Assembly: GCA_028345065.1 (NCBI GenBank)
Contig: JAOMCN010000015.1
Coordinates: 1-41,559 of the forward strand
DNA length: 41,559 bases
Direction of reading: 5' to 3'
Source of the DNA: Rhodospirillales bacterium
GTDB taxonomy: Bacteria > Pseudomonadota > Alphaproteobacteria > Rhodospirillales > UBA2165
A model generated the notes under the pieces. The model was not told where the DNA came from, did no database searches, and was given only the letters and a program-made list of their open reading frames with translations. The position numbers were made by a program, and so were the translations under genes. Below, piece by piece: positions 8,257 to 16,851 of the stretch. Numbering within the stretch: the first letter of the stretch is position 1; every line of letters starts with the position of its first letter.

Positions 8257-9360
8257 TTATTTCTTCTTCTTTTTCTCTTTAACCACAGGAATTTTGAGAA
8301 GTTTTGGGTATTCCTTATTGAATTTAGTCCACCCTGTTGCACACTCTGCACCACAGAGACTGATATATTTACCTTGCGAGGCCGCATATTTATGTGCTTT
8401 GGGGTTCCATGTGAACCCGCGATAAGCGAATTTACCCAGTGGCTCCTGTCCTTCTGTTGCAGCCCATAATGCGAATAACTGCGCGGTCGCCGGGGTCCTG
8501 GACCATTTAGGAATATATAATCTTGTACCAAGTTCTAGCGGGATAGATTCAGCGAATGTAAATTTAACATTTTTTACTCCCGATCTTTCAATAGATCTGT
8601 AGGCGGTATGATAATTAATACCACAGGCAACCGGAAACTCCCCTCCCGCGATTTTGCGGACGATTGATCCCTGGCCGCGAATGATCATCACGTCGTTGTC
8701 TACAAGTTTCTTTAACCAGGCGATATGCCTTGGCCTCTGATTTGGATCGTATTGAAATGCTTGTAGCTTATTTCGGGCATCAATTAGAACTTTTCCTTTC
8801 CAAGCGGGATCCAGACAAGACGCCCAAGTGGTTGGTGCTTTGTCTGCCGCCACGAGTTTTGTATTCCAAATTATACCTCGAGCATTGCCGGTGGTTGAAA
8901 CAAAATCTCCCTTCGGATCTAAAGCGTTTTTATGCAGCTTAGGCCAGCCACTAGGTAGAGAAGCATTAAGGGCTTCATAATCAAACATCGGTTTCTGAAA
9001 GGCACCCGCTTTCAAATACTGGTCCTGAAATTCGCTGGCAACATGCATAATGTCGTGCGGTGGATTTTGGCCTTGCTTGAAACTAATCAAGTAGCGTCCG
9101 AAAGGTCCCACGCCAGTTTCTCGAGCGTATTTGATCTCCTTTACAAACGGAAAGTCCTTCTTGAAGGACGCCATAACTGGACCCGCGTCACTCTTCTTCC
9201 AATCCAGACCTATATTAATTTTCCCCCCAACTTTTGCCAATTCGCTTTTAGATTTTTCAACAAGCTGCTCAAATGCGCTCCCGGCCATTGCAGCATGGTT
9301 CGACAATAATATGAGAGACATCACTGACACGCCGACTAATAACTTTTTTTTAATATTCAC
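8257..9360 (-). CDS. ABC transporter periplasmic substrate-binding protein (iron-type family)
   Basis: A 367-residue extracellular solute-binding protein. Residues 1-26 are a clear signal peptide: Lys-rich start, hydrophobic core, Ala-Met-Ala before the cut at about 26/27. The mature part resembles the family that binds Fe(III), thiamine or small organic acids; a trailing Lys-rich tail follows. The start is a GTG at 9360, supported by a GGAGG ribosome site at 9366-9370. It is the first gene of a two-gene minus-strand unit with the ATPase. Its promoter region contains copy B of the 64-bp element found before the amidohydrolase operon, suggesting that it imports the substrate of that operon. 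The ligand cannot be read from sequence. Confidence 0.88.
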   Translation of the reverse strand: MNIKKKLLVGVSVMSLILLSNHAAMAGSAFEQLVEKSKSELAKVGGKINIGLDWKKSDAGPVMASFKKDFPFVKEIKYARETGVGPFGRYLISFKQGQNPPHDIMHVASEFQDQYLKAGAFQKPMFDYEALNASLPSGWPKLHKNALDPKGDFVSTTGNARGIIWNTKLVAADKAPTTWASCLDPAWKGKVLIDARNKLQAFQYDPNQRPRHIAWLKKLVDNDVMIIRGQGSIVRKIAGGEFPVACGINYHTAYRSIERSGVKNVKFTFAESIPLELGTRLYIPKWSRTPATAQLFALWAATEGQEPLGKFAYRGFTWNPKAHKYAASQGKYISLCGAECATGWTKFNKEYPKLLKIPVVKEKKKKK

Positions 9361-9713
9361 TTTTTCCTCCCCGAAATTTTCAATGTCGATAAATAATATG
9401 TTTCTTTAAAAGATAATATTACGATCAGCTTTCATCAATCTACTAAAGTTTTACACCCAGATATTCCTATGAAAAATGAAATCACTAGCTCAAACTTACA
9501 ATCATAATGTAGTCACTTGCGCCTTATTTCTCAAATAACGTTTACTAACTGACCTATTAGTTTTCCTAATAGGTGAATTAAGACTACTAATTCATCTTTC
9601 GATAGTGCTCATGCGTATTAATGTTGGAATGGAATTAATGGACCTTAAAATATCTATTTGTATCTTATCAATCTAATTGTATTTCACTCACCGGAAAATT
9701 TGTATGGTCGGAC
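9361..9713. promoter_or_regulatory. 353-base divergent promoter region between the binding protein and TauE-like genes
   Basis: No gene. It contains copy B of the 64-bp element (9501-9564, minus orientation), a GGAGG ribosome site for the binding protein, and AT-rich sequence leading to the TauE/SafE-like gene. Because the two genes diverge, one regulator bound here could act on both. Confidence 0.6.
9501..9564 (-). promoter_or_regulatory. Shared 64-bp upstream element, copy B (binding-protein operon)
   Basis: The minus strand aligns without gaps to 2887-2950. It shares AAAACTAAT-N6-GTTAGTAAA, ATTTGAGAAAT and TGACTACATTA, and ends 140 bases before the binding-protein start codon. The inner CTAA-N8-TTAG dyad is preserved, while the loop bases between the dyad arms differ, which is what selection on a protein-binding site would leave. 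An ACATTATGAT stretch at the end contains TATGAT, a good -10 candidate. Confidence 0.6.
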
Positions 9714-10523
9714 ATGGTAAATTTTGACGCGTTAAATCTGGATTTATCATACTGGGCTCCTTTGTTAGCAATTGTAGCTGCGGGGGGATTTATGAGGGGG
9801 TTTGCCGGCTTTGGTCCAACCATGGTTATGGTGCCGTTCTTGAGTTTTCTAATGCCGCCCAGCGAAGCTGTCTTACTTGCACTATCTACTGATGTCTTAG
9901 TGATGATACCAATGTTTCCTAAAGCCGCTAGAAATGCGGAGTGGAAACCTATTATACCTCTGGTACTGGGCGGATTTATAGCAACACCTATAGGTGTTTG
10001 GATTCTAGTTATCGCCAACCCTGAAACAATGCGGATAATAATTTCAATTCTGGTAATAGGATTTGCCTGTCTCTTGTTAAGCGGATGGACTTATCGAGGA
10101 CATAAAACCACGTTGCTTTCTTTTTGCATTGGAATGTTTTCTGGCGTAACAAATGGTGCTTCGTCAATCGGCGGCCCCCCAATCGCCGTATATTTTATAG
10201 CAAAAGGTATGCCACCGATTACGCTAAAAGCCAGTCTTAATGCGGTAGCATTCATAATGGAAGGGGTAGCGGCGATAGCCATCTTCTTTGCTGGTAATTT
10301 TAATATTAAAAATGTGGCCAGTATTATTATTTTGTTTCCTTTTATGCTTCTATTTGCATGGATTGGATCGGTGATTTTTAGATTTGCGGATAATAATCTG
10401 TTTAAAAAATCAATTTTATATTTTCTGATTATTTTTGGAGGTTATATTCTGATTTCGTCTTATTCAAATTTTGCAATTTCTTATATGGATTCCAAAGAGC
10501 CACGTACAGAGCAATTACTCTAG
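9714..10523 (+). CDS. sulfite exporter TauE/SafE-family membrane protein
   Basis: A 269-residue integral membrane protein with about eight hydrophobic segments. It carries the family's two repeated glycine-rich motifs: Gly-Phe-Met-Arg-Gly-Phe-Ala-Gly-Phe-Gly at about 24-33 and Gly-Val-Thr-Asn-Gly-Ala-Ser-Ser-Ile-Gly-Gly-Pro-Pro at about 144-156. TauE/SafE proteins are thought to move sulfite, sulfoacetate or other organic anions across the inner membrane. It diverges from the binding-protein gene and shares its regulatory region, so it may export a product or counter-anion of the same pathway; this is inference. Confidence 0.88.
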   Translation: MVNFDALNLDLSYWAPLLAIVAAGGFMRGFAGFGPTMVMVPFLSFLMPPSEAVLLALSTDVLVMIPMFPKAARNAEWKPIIPLVLGGFIATPIGVWILVIANPETMRIIISILVIGFACLLLSGWTYRGHKTTLLSFCIGMFSGVTNGASSIGGPPIAVYFIAKGMPPITLKASLNAVAFIMEGVAAIAIFFAGNFNIKNVASIIILFPFMLLFAWIGSVIFRFADNNLFKKSILYFLIIFGGYILISSYSNFAISYMDSKEPRTEQLL

Positions 10524-11083
10524 CTCTGGTATGGTTATTTGTTAAAATATTAATGAATACCTTATTTTGAGTTATAAAACTGGGGTATACCTAAGTTCTA
10601 CCTATTTTAAGGATATTAGAGTGGATTATATTATTAAAATGAATTTTTTGCTATTTTGAGTAAAATTGTTCTTCGATAAGAATCTATTAAAGGTATTGAA
10701 AGAAGCAGATCCAAAAGCGATGACTCCCATAATTTAGCAGATTGGCTTGAATTTTTCTAAAAATGTCCGCTCTCGAATACGGAACCGAAACGGCTGCCGG
10801 CATTGGGTCCCCACAACGGCCCCGTAAAACCGCCACCGATCACGAGAATATAAGAAACGCCCAAAAACCAACTAGAAATTGGATCTCTGAGTATTTGATA
10901 CATGGAACGTAAATTGACCAACCAAGACTAAGTCAAACCAACTAACTTCAATTCTTCCCCACTTTCTGGCACCATTGGGCAATAAAACGGCTACTGCGAG
11001 TGCGTGGCGTAATTGAAGGGGCGAGGTTATGCTCTAGCTGACACAATCAAAGATTTTGGTCACGAATTGAATAAGAACAAGGT
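10524..11083. other. 560-base stretch without a confident gene
   Basis: Mostly AT-rich spacer after the TauE-like gene. The only coding-like item is a 48-codon frame on the minus strand (10757-10903), listed separately. No tRNA, repeat array or clear terminator is visible. Confidence 0.5.
10757..10903 (-). CDS. possible small membrane protein (48 residues)
   Basis: A short ATG-initiated frame whose product would have one hydrophobic segment (about residues 10-31, with Trp-Phe-Leu-Gly-Val-Ser-Tyr-Ile-Leu-Val-Ile and a Gly-Gly-Gly turn) and a polar tail rich in Gly and Ser. The local base composition is richer in G+C than the surrounding spacer. There is no convincing ribosome site and no recognised family, so it may be a remnant of a larger membrane protein or chance. 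Confidence 0.25.
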   Translation of the reverse strand: MYQILRDPISSWFLGVSYILVIGGGFTGPLWGPNAGSRFGSVFESGHF

Positions 11084-11905
11084 TTACAATTGAGGAATGG
11101 TTGTTCGATAGTGTTCTAATAGTTCTCCAATTTTGTTCGCGACAGCGGCGCCGGCTTTGGCATGGGGGGCATCATCATCCTCGCTTTGGCCGGGATACTC
11201 TTCCAAATCTTTATAGCTTTGGCGAACAGCCACACTTTCCCACCAGCGCTGAACATTGGGTCGATCATCCAGCCATATGTCCAACAACCGTAACATTTCC
11301 AATACTTTAACAAAGGGTGCGCTGGTAGTTTCAACCAACGTAAATTGTTCGCCCATTATCCAAGGCCGACCATCGGAAAGAGTTTCTTCCATCTTTTTGA
11401 AAGTTCTTTCCCAAGCTCCAATGGCGCGCAGCACATACGGCGACTTTAATCCTTCAAATACACAGGATTGCTGACGGTGAAGACGATCTATGTCAGGCAC
11501 TTTTTTCCAGCGCTCTACCAGCTGTTCTCGAGGAACTTCGAGGCGAAATTTGGTGACAAAATTCAGTGATGCGGTTGCTTGATATCCGGACTCATCCGAG
11601 TCCTTAATCCATTCTCTCAAATACGCTCGATCCGCTGGGTCTTTAGGTTTAAGTGCAGGGTCTGGTGTTAAATCATCAAGATAGTCACAAATAATAGAAG
11701 ATTCTCGGATAACATTTCCATCATGCACAAGGGTTGGCACCTGAGCCTTGGGATTGAGTTTGAGATATTCTGGTTTGAATTGATCCCTGTTCAACAGCAC
11801 TAGGTTTTGGGGAATCCAATCGTCTATGCCCTTTTCTGCTAGAGTCATCAAAACCCGGTTGGAGCAAATAGAATCGGCTTCTTCGAGGTAATAGAGTTTA
11901 AGCAT
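11084..11905 (-). CDS. glutathione S-transferase family protein
   Basis: A 273-residue GST. The N-terminal thioredoxin-like domain has Leu-Tyr-Tyr at residue 4, a Pro in cis before Thr-Leu-Val (Gln-Val-Pro-Thr-Leu, about 55-59) and Glu-Ser-Ser-Ile-Ile (about 68-72), which binds glutathione's gamma-Glu. The C-terminal all-helical domain is longer than usual, with about 60 extra residues. The stop codon of the Rieske oxygenase lies 13 bases before its start, so the two are probably one operon. GSTs next to aromatic oxygenases can open aryl ethers, isomerise ring-cleavage products or protect against reactive intermediates; which applies is not known. Confidence 0.88.
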   Translation of the reverse strand: MLKLYYLEEADSICSNRVLMTLAEKGIDDWIPQNLVLLNRDQFKPEYLKLNPKAQVPTLVHDGNVIRESSIICDYLDDLTPDPALKPKDPADRAYLREWIKDSDESGYQATASLNFVTKFRLEVPREQLVERWKKVPDIDRLHRQQSCVFEGLKSPYVLRAIGAWERTFKKMEETLSDGRPWIMGEQFTLVETTSAPFVKVLEMLRLLDIWLDDRPNVQRWWESVAVRQSYKDLEEYPGQSEDDDAPHAKAGAAVANKIGELLEHYRTTIPQL

Positions 11906-11918
11906 AGCGTTTCCTCAA

Positions 11919-12968
11919 TCATCGCTGCACAAGGACGTAGGACGGAACTGGAATGTCTTGTACCAAATACATATCCGCTAAATGCCGGTGCACAGCGCTG
12001 ATTAATTTATCGGCTTTGACCGGAACGTCGACGACACCCCTACATAGATTGATGTTCTCCTGTTGGGCTTCCACCATGGGTAGGTCATCACCACTGATGA
12101 CCGAGTGTTGCTCATCATAAATGTCATCGTCAGTTGGATATTGGTTACCGTCTAAGCCAAAGTTCCGGGTAAAATCCATAAAATAGTGGGTCGTGGTATC
12201 GGTTTCAGGTGTCATAATGTGATCGTGATTGATGAGTATTTTATTCTCGTCATTTTCAAATTCCAAGTGGACATGAACCGTGTTTGGCGCCTCCCACATT
12301 TGAATATTTGTGCGATTAACATTGCGTGTAAAGTTCCCCCACTTTTTGGGGTAGCTCGCGACTTCAACATTGGTAAGCTTTCTAAAACTGTGGACTTCAT
12401 CGCCTTCCTGCCAAGTTCTAAACTCAACTTTATCTGGCTGAGGACCGCCCATAATCCCTGATTTGGAACCAAGCGTATCTGAATGCAAATAGTCCGCATG
12501 AGAAATATCCAATAGGTTGTCGGCTATCAGTTGATGGTTTGCCTTCACATAAAAATAGACATAAACCGGGCTGCGTCCGGCGTCATTGGTCCATGGGAGA
12601 TGTGGAATTTTTGCGGCGTCGGCTTTAGCGGCTTCGCCTCGCCAAATCCATATAAACCCCCACTTTTCCGTTACTGGATATGCGCGGATGTGAGCCCGAC
12701 TGGGAATAGTGTCCTGATGAGGGATATGGACACACGCGCCATCGCGATCAAATACAAATCCGTGATAATTACATTGGATGTTGTCGCCCCGGATTTCTCC
12801 TATCGATAAAGGTGCTTGGCGGTGGGAGCAACGGTCTTCCAGCGCAACCAGTTTTCCCTTAGTATCTCGGTAGAAAACAACAGGCTCATTGCAAATCACC
12901 CGACGCTGTGGCCTAGCATCCACCTCATGGGGCAGGGCAGCGCAGTACCAATAATTTTCCAAGAACAT
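11919..12968 (-). CDS. Rieske [2Fe-2S] aromatic oxygenase, VanA-like
   Basis: A 349-residue terminal oxygenase. The Rieske cluster ligands are Cys47-x-His49 and Cys66-x2-His69. The mononuclear iron site is Asp154-x2-His157-x4-His162 in an Asn-Leu-Leu-Asp-Ile-Ser-His context, close to vanillate O-demethylase and related demethylating oxygenases. It would oxidise an aromatic ring substituent using electrons from a reductase, which is not encoded nearby. It is paired with a GST downstream. The length fits the family and the start is the ATG at 12968. The upstream 84 bases separate it from a pyruvate kinase fragment. Confidence 0.9.
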   Translation of the reverse strand: MFLENYWYCAALPHEVDARPQRRVICNEPVVFYRDTKGKLVALEDRCSHRQAPLSIGEIRGDNIQCNYHGFVFDRDGACVHIPHQDTIPSRAHIRAYPVTEKWGFIWIWRGEAAKADAAKIPHLPWTNDAGRSPVYVYFYVKANHQLIADNLLDISHADYLHSDTLGSKSGIMGGPQPDKVEFRTWQEGDEVHSFRKLTNVEVASYPKKWGNFTRNVNRTNIQMWEAPNTVHVHLEFENDENKILINHDHIMTPETDTTTHYFMDFTRNFGLDGNQYPTDDDIYDEQHSVISGDDLPMVEAQQENINLCRGVVDVPVKADKLISAVHRHLADMYLVQDIPVPSYVLVQR

Positions 12969-13052
12969 ATGATCTCCGTCGTTACCCGAAGAAGTTTAAT
13001 TATTAATTTGGCGATAGTCCAATTTGTTCAACCGGCCCCCTTCTGGCCATAA

Positions 13053-13265
13053 ACGGACATTGCCCGCCAGTTAGCTCTTGCCTGGGGGGTACACCCATTA
13101 CAAACTCACGATGTTGGCACTTTTGATGATCTTGTGGCTCATACGATCAACGTCGCTGCCAGAGAAGAATTCGCAAAACCAGGACAAAGACTGGTTGTAA
13201 CAGCGGGCGTTCCTTTTAGCACTCCTGGCACTACCAATATACTCCACATTATCAAAGTCGAATAG
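13053..13265 (+). pseudogene. pyruvate kinase, C-terminal fragment only
   Basis: The plus strand encodes about 70 codons that match the extreme C-terminus of pyruvate kinase: Ala-Arg-Gln-Leu-Ala-Leu-Ala-Trp-Gly-Val, then an alpha-helical stretch, then Val-Thr-Ala-Gly-Val-Pro and the terminal Pro-Gly-Thr-Thr-Asn motif, with a stop at 13263-13265. The frame is closed by TAA at 13050-13052 and no start codon precedes it, so the catalytic barrel and most of the C domain are missing. It lies 31 bases before the 3' end of tRNA-Ser. The remnant marks a deletion, insertion or assembly junction. Confidence 0.75.
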
Positions 13266-13295
13266 TCGGGCTGGTTTATTTTGCGGGATCTAAAA

Positions 13296-13385
<90 letters not shown>

Positions 13386-13469
13386 TTCTTTGATATAAAA
13401 TGGAATCGTGGAAGAACGTATATCCCTCTCTAAAGTGTCTCCAATCAAATTCCAGCTAATTTCCATAAT

Positions 13470-14333
13470 TTAACTAACCTTGCTAGCATCAGCAGTGGGA
13501 GGCATCTTATATGTAAGCCAGAGTTTTAACCAAGCGCGATCAAACAGCGACCAATGCATTTTGTCAGATTGCACACGAGTGACAATTTCAGGCTTATCTC
13601 TGTTCCTGAGACCTTTTTCGATACAGACGCTCGTTTCCGCTGTTCCAGACTCAGGAAAATATAGTTCTTTTGGTAAAAAGCGCCCATTTTGACCACCCAA
13701 TATTCCATAGCTTTTCAAAATTGTGATCTTCTTGACATCGCTTTTCTGGGCAAGATATTCGCATAATTCATCCACGTTTATAACCACATAGGGCATCCAA
13801 TATTTTCTGTAATGGGCTTGGCAAGACAACTCAGGATCTAGACAGGTAGTACCGACGTCACGTGTCTTCATACGCATGATCAATGAACCCCTTGTCAGTT
13901 CGATCAATGAGTCCAAAAATCCCCAGACGTTGGTTTGATGTATAACCACATCACGACTGAACACAATATCTGCCTGACCGTATTCTTTAAATATTTGCCT
14001 CGTATTCTCTTCGATACAATAGAAATTTCCCTTTGGAAATTTTTTCTTAGCTGCATTGATTGCATTCGCAGAAATATCAAAGCCACGATATTGACATTCA
14101 TGTTGCCTTCTCTTCAGATACCGAAAAACCTCTCCCGTAGCACAACCCACCTCAAACATAGATTTCTCTTTTGCCCCGTTCACTTGAAAATATTCTTTCA
14201 AAAGGCGAACTTCATTAAAATATTCAAACTGCTTCAAGAAAAGAGGTGTCGGGAAATACGAAAACCAATCGAAAAGTCTGACATGCTCGTCGTCTTCCCA
14301 ACCTTGAAAAAACGAACTTGAGTGCTCAACCAT
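13470..14333 (-). CDS. class I SAM-dependent methyltransferase
   Basis: A 287-residue methyltransferase. Motif I is Phe-Glu-Val-Gly-Cys-Ala-Thr-Gly-Glu (about residues 55-63); an acidic residue follows in Gly-Phe-Asp-Ile-Ser (about 82-86), and Asp-Ile-Val-Phe-Ser-Arg-Asp is motif II-like. The start is the ATG at 14333, which has AGGAG eight bases upstream; a GTG at 14369 would add 12 residues. The C-terminal 100 residues lack a recognised domain. It lies beside sugar-modifying genes, so a methyl transfer to a surface glycan is plausible but unproved. Confidence 0.78.
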   Translation of the reverse strand: MVEHSSSFFQGWEDDEHVRLFDWFSYFPTPLFLKQFEYFNEVRLLKEYFQVNGAKEKSMFEVGCATGEVFRYLKRRQHECQYRGFDISANAINAAKKKFPKGNFYCIEENTRQIFKEYGQADIVFSRDVVIHQTNVWGFLDSLIELTRGSLIMRMKTRDVGTTCLDPELSCQAHYRKYWMPYVVINVDELCEYLAQKSDVKKITILKSYGILGGQNGRFLPKELYFPESGTAETSVCIEKGLRNRDKPEIVTRVQSDKMHWSLFDRAWLKLWLTYKMPPTADASKVS

Positions 14334-14719
14334 GTTCTTTGCTCCTGATTTACGTCGATACAGGGACACGACATTTAATTCTGACCCATTTGGGGACCAT
14401 CAGCGACTTGAAATGGCTAATCCCAAAATTTTGCGCAGTCAAATAAAAATATTTAAACTCTAGATCACTCTCAAGACGCAGAGTACCCTGTTAATGACAA
14501 CTCAATAAGATGAGCCAAACCTAGTTTTAGACCAAAAAAGAAAATTATTTTCGGCTTGTATCCCATCCCAAACTGTTGAGAATATTGGCTCATCGTTACC
14601 TTTGTGATCATATAACCTAACAGCGAATATTAAATATTTGAGGTTCTAACTCTTGCTAAGGCGATTACTCTTTCCTTCAATTAGAGTCTCAATTTGGTAA
14701 CAATGGCAGAAAACGTAAA
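14334..14719. other. 386-base spacer between divergent genes
   Basis: AT-rich sequence between two divergently read genes; it must contain both promoters and the AGGAG ribosome site of the leftward methyltransferase. No open frame, RNA or repeat is evident. Confidence 0.5.
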
Positions 14720-15649
14720 ATGTTGTTTGATGAAGATATACTTGTAGCCCTTGAAGAGGCAGCCGACAAATCTGAAAGGACCCGCTCTTCCTTTTGGGAA
14801 ACTGAACTAGAAGACTTCTCTTTCACTGCAAAAGGGGAAATGACAGGGCTAATTCCTGTGGGTAGCATCTCCAAAAAATACAGCCAGATTCATAAAACTG
14901 CTCACTGGCTTCTACAGTGGCCCTATCGATATATCATCAGAGAAAGCCAAAACTTTGGTGAGTGTTACGATTTAGCTAAATTTATAGCGGAAGGCCAAGA
15001 GCGGGCCGTGACATTAGATATGTTGCGCCAAACTCTAGGTCTGGCCGTAATCAAGGATAATTTAGACGTTAAGGGATTGGAAGGAATAAACCTGGTAATT
15101 GGTGATGGTTACGGCGTAATGACTTCTCTCCTCAAACTATCCTACTCCGAAACCAAGATAGTTACCGTTAATTTGACAACTCCACTACTGATGGATCTTG
15201 TATTTGCACGAAAAGCCATTCCTAGTTTAAGGATAGCATTACCCACGAATCAAGTCGAAATGATGGATGCGTTGAACCAAAATGATATCGACGTTATCGC
15301 CATTCAAGCAGACAATTCAAAGTTAATTTCTGAAGCAAATGTCGGATTAGCTGTCGCCCTCCATTGCATGCAAGAAATGACCAATAGTGTAATCAAATCT
15401 TATTTTGACCTTTTAAGGGGCAACAAGAATGACCGCACAGCCTTCTATTGTTTGAACAGAATTTATAAACAATTATATGATGGTGAGGAAATCAAATTTT
15501 TTGATTTTCCGTGGAGCCTAAATGATACTGTTCTAATTGACGAAGTTTGCCGTTGGGATAACTTCGAATACAATTCTAGGCCTCCATTCTGGTCTCGTAA
15601 CCCGAACCAGAAACAACACCGACTGGTAATTTTGGAAAATCTCAGATAA
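14720..15649 (+). CDS. putative sugar O-methyltransferase-like protein
   Basis: A 309-residue protein. A Rossmann-like segment, Gly-Asp-Gly-Tyr-Gly-Val-Met near residue 130, and an Asn-Val-Gly...Met-Gln-Glu-Met-Thr-Asn-Ser-Val-Ile pattern at about 215-233 recall the putative sugar O-methyltransferase family found in surface polysaccharide clusters. Gly-Asp-Gly-Tyr-Gly would serve in SAM binding. It is separated by only 5 bases from the HAD phosphatase that follows, so the two are almost certainly cotranscribed. Assignment rests on memory of the family pattern, so confidence is moderate. Confidence 0.5.
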   Translation: MLFDEDILVALEEAADKSERTRSSFWETELEDFSFTAKGEMTGLIPVGSISKKYSQIHKTAHWLLQWPYRYIIRESQNFGECYDLAKFIAEGQERAVTLDMLRQTLGLAVIKDNLDVKGLEGINLVIGDGYGVMTSLLKLSYSETKIVTVNLTTPLLMDLVFARKAIPSLRIALPTNQVEMMDALNQNDIDVIAIQADNSKLISEANVGLAVALHCMQEMTNSVIKSYFDLLRGNKNDRTAFYCLNRIYKQLYDGEEIKFFDFPWSLNDTVLIDEVCRWDNFEYNSRPPFWSRNPNQKQHRLVILENLR

Positions 15650-15654
15650 CTGAA

Positions 15655-16344
15655 ATGTCCGAAAAGTTAATTTATCCAGACACAATTGTATTCGATCTCG
15701 ATGGAACATTGATAGACAGTCTCCCCGCGATCAGAGTTGCCCTAAATCAAGTTTTATCAGCAGAGGGCATTATAAAATTAACTACTGAGGAAGTTAAAGA
15801 AGTTGTCGGCTTTGGCGCCAAGTGGATGATCAATCGAGTACATGAAGATTTCGGCCAGCCCATTAAACCCGAAAAGCTCAAAATTCTAATGGATCGATAC
15901 CTCAATGCTTACATGGAAAACTCCGTCGAGTATACACTTGTTTATGACGGCGTTTATGAAGTGTTAGCGGAGCTGAAAAATGCCGGCGTAAGGATGGGGA
16001 TTTGCACAAATAAGCCCGGCTTAAGCACCCGCCCAGTCCTCCAGTCTCTGAAGTTGGACCAATTTTTTGGCGCGATAATTACAGAAGACGACGTCGAAAA
16101 CCGTAAACCACATCGTCAACATGTACTTGAAACAATCAGAGCTGTAAAAGGAGATGTCTCGAATTCTATGTTCGTTGGAGACAGCGAAACTGATGTGGCA
16201 GCCGCTAATAATGCCGGCATTCCCGCCATATGTGTTACCTATGGTTATTGCCACGTACCCTATGAAGACCTGAAGGTTAAGGCACTATTAAATGATTTTC
16301 ATCACCTTCCAAAAGTACTAAATAAACTGCAAGTTTCAAGTTAG
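15655..16344 (+). CDS. HAD-superfamily phosphatase (phosphoglycolate phosphatase-like)
   Basis: A 229-residue HAD hydrolase. Motif I is Phe-Asp-Leu-Asp-Gly-Thr (first Asp is the nucleophile, about residue 14), motif II Cys-Thr-Asn-Lys, motif III a Lys before Pro-His (about 146), and motif IV Phe-Val-Gly-Asp-Ser-Glu-Thr-Asp. The helical cap between motifs I and II is of the phosphoglycolate phosphatase type. It could remove phosphate from a phosphoglycolate or a sugar phosphate; its tight link to the putative sugar methyltransferase favours the latter as an inference. Confidence 0.88.
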   Translation: MSEKLIYPDTIVFDLDGTLIDSLPAIRVALNQVLSAEGIIKLTTEEVKEVVGFGAKWMINRVHEDFGQPIKPEKLKILMDRYLNAYMENSVEYTLVYDGVYEVLAELKNAGVRMGICTNKPGLSTRPVLQSLKLDQFFGAIITEDDVENRKPHRQHVLETIRAVKGDVSNSMFVGDSETDVAAANNAGIPAICVTYGYCHVPYEDLKVKALLNDFHHLPKVLNKLQVSS

Positions 16345-16851
16345 AATCGGTTATTCCTGCTTAATTTCTGAAATAATACACGACCACCCAATAAATTTCC
16401 CAGAAAACAATTCTAACCAAGAATTCTTTGGCCACGGTTCGCGATAAACGGAAATTCCGCATGGTCGAACACCAACATGTCCAATCTGCCAGTCATATTA
16501 ACAATTGTTATCGGGAGAGTTGCCGGTCGACATCATTTTATAAAGAACCCTCTAATTTCTTTATTTCTCACTTAATGGTGTCTTGAGACGTCAATTATTT
16601 TACCCTAGCCTCCCCGAAGCAATTGACATCCGAGATCTCTGTATAAAACAAAGATGCAGTCAAACTCAAATTCAAGCTTCAGTTTTTTAATGAACAGGCT
16701 TACCTTTGACACGCAAGATTTGAATTTCAAAAAGATATGTAAATCAATAGAGTGTATTGCCTAATAATAAGCATCTAATTTTTGTAACCCTTCTTTGATT
16801 TGATTTGTATCATTTTAAACTGTCAACTCATAACTTTTCGGATGCCTTAAA
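16345..16851. other. 507-base non-coding or decayed stretch
   Basis: AT-rich with no frame longer than about 30 codons that resembles a protein and no RNA gene seen. Together with the spacer at 17617-18090 it gives this part of the window a much lower coding density than the regions on either side. Confidence 0.5.
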
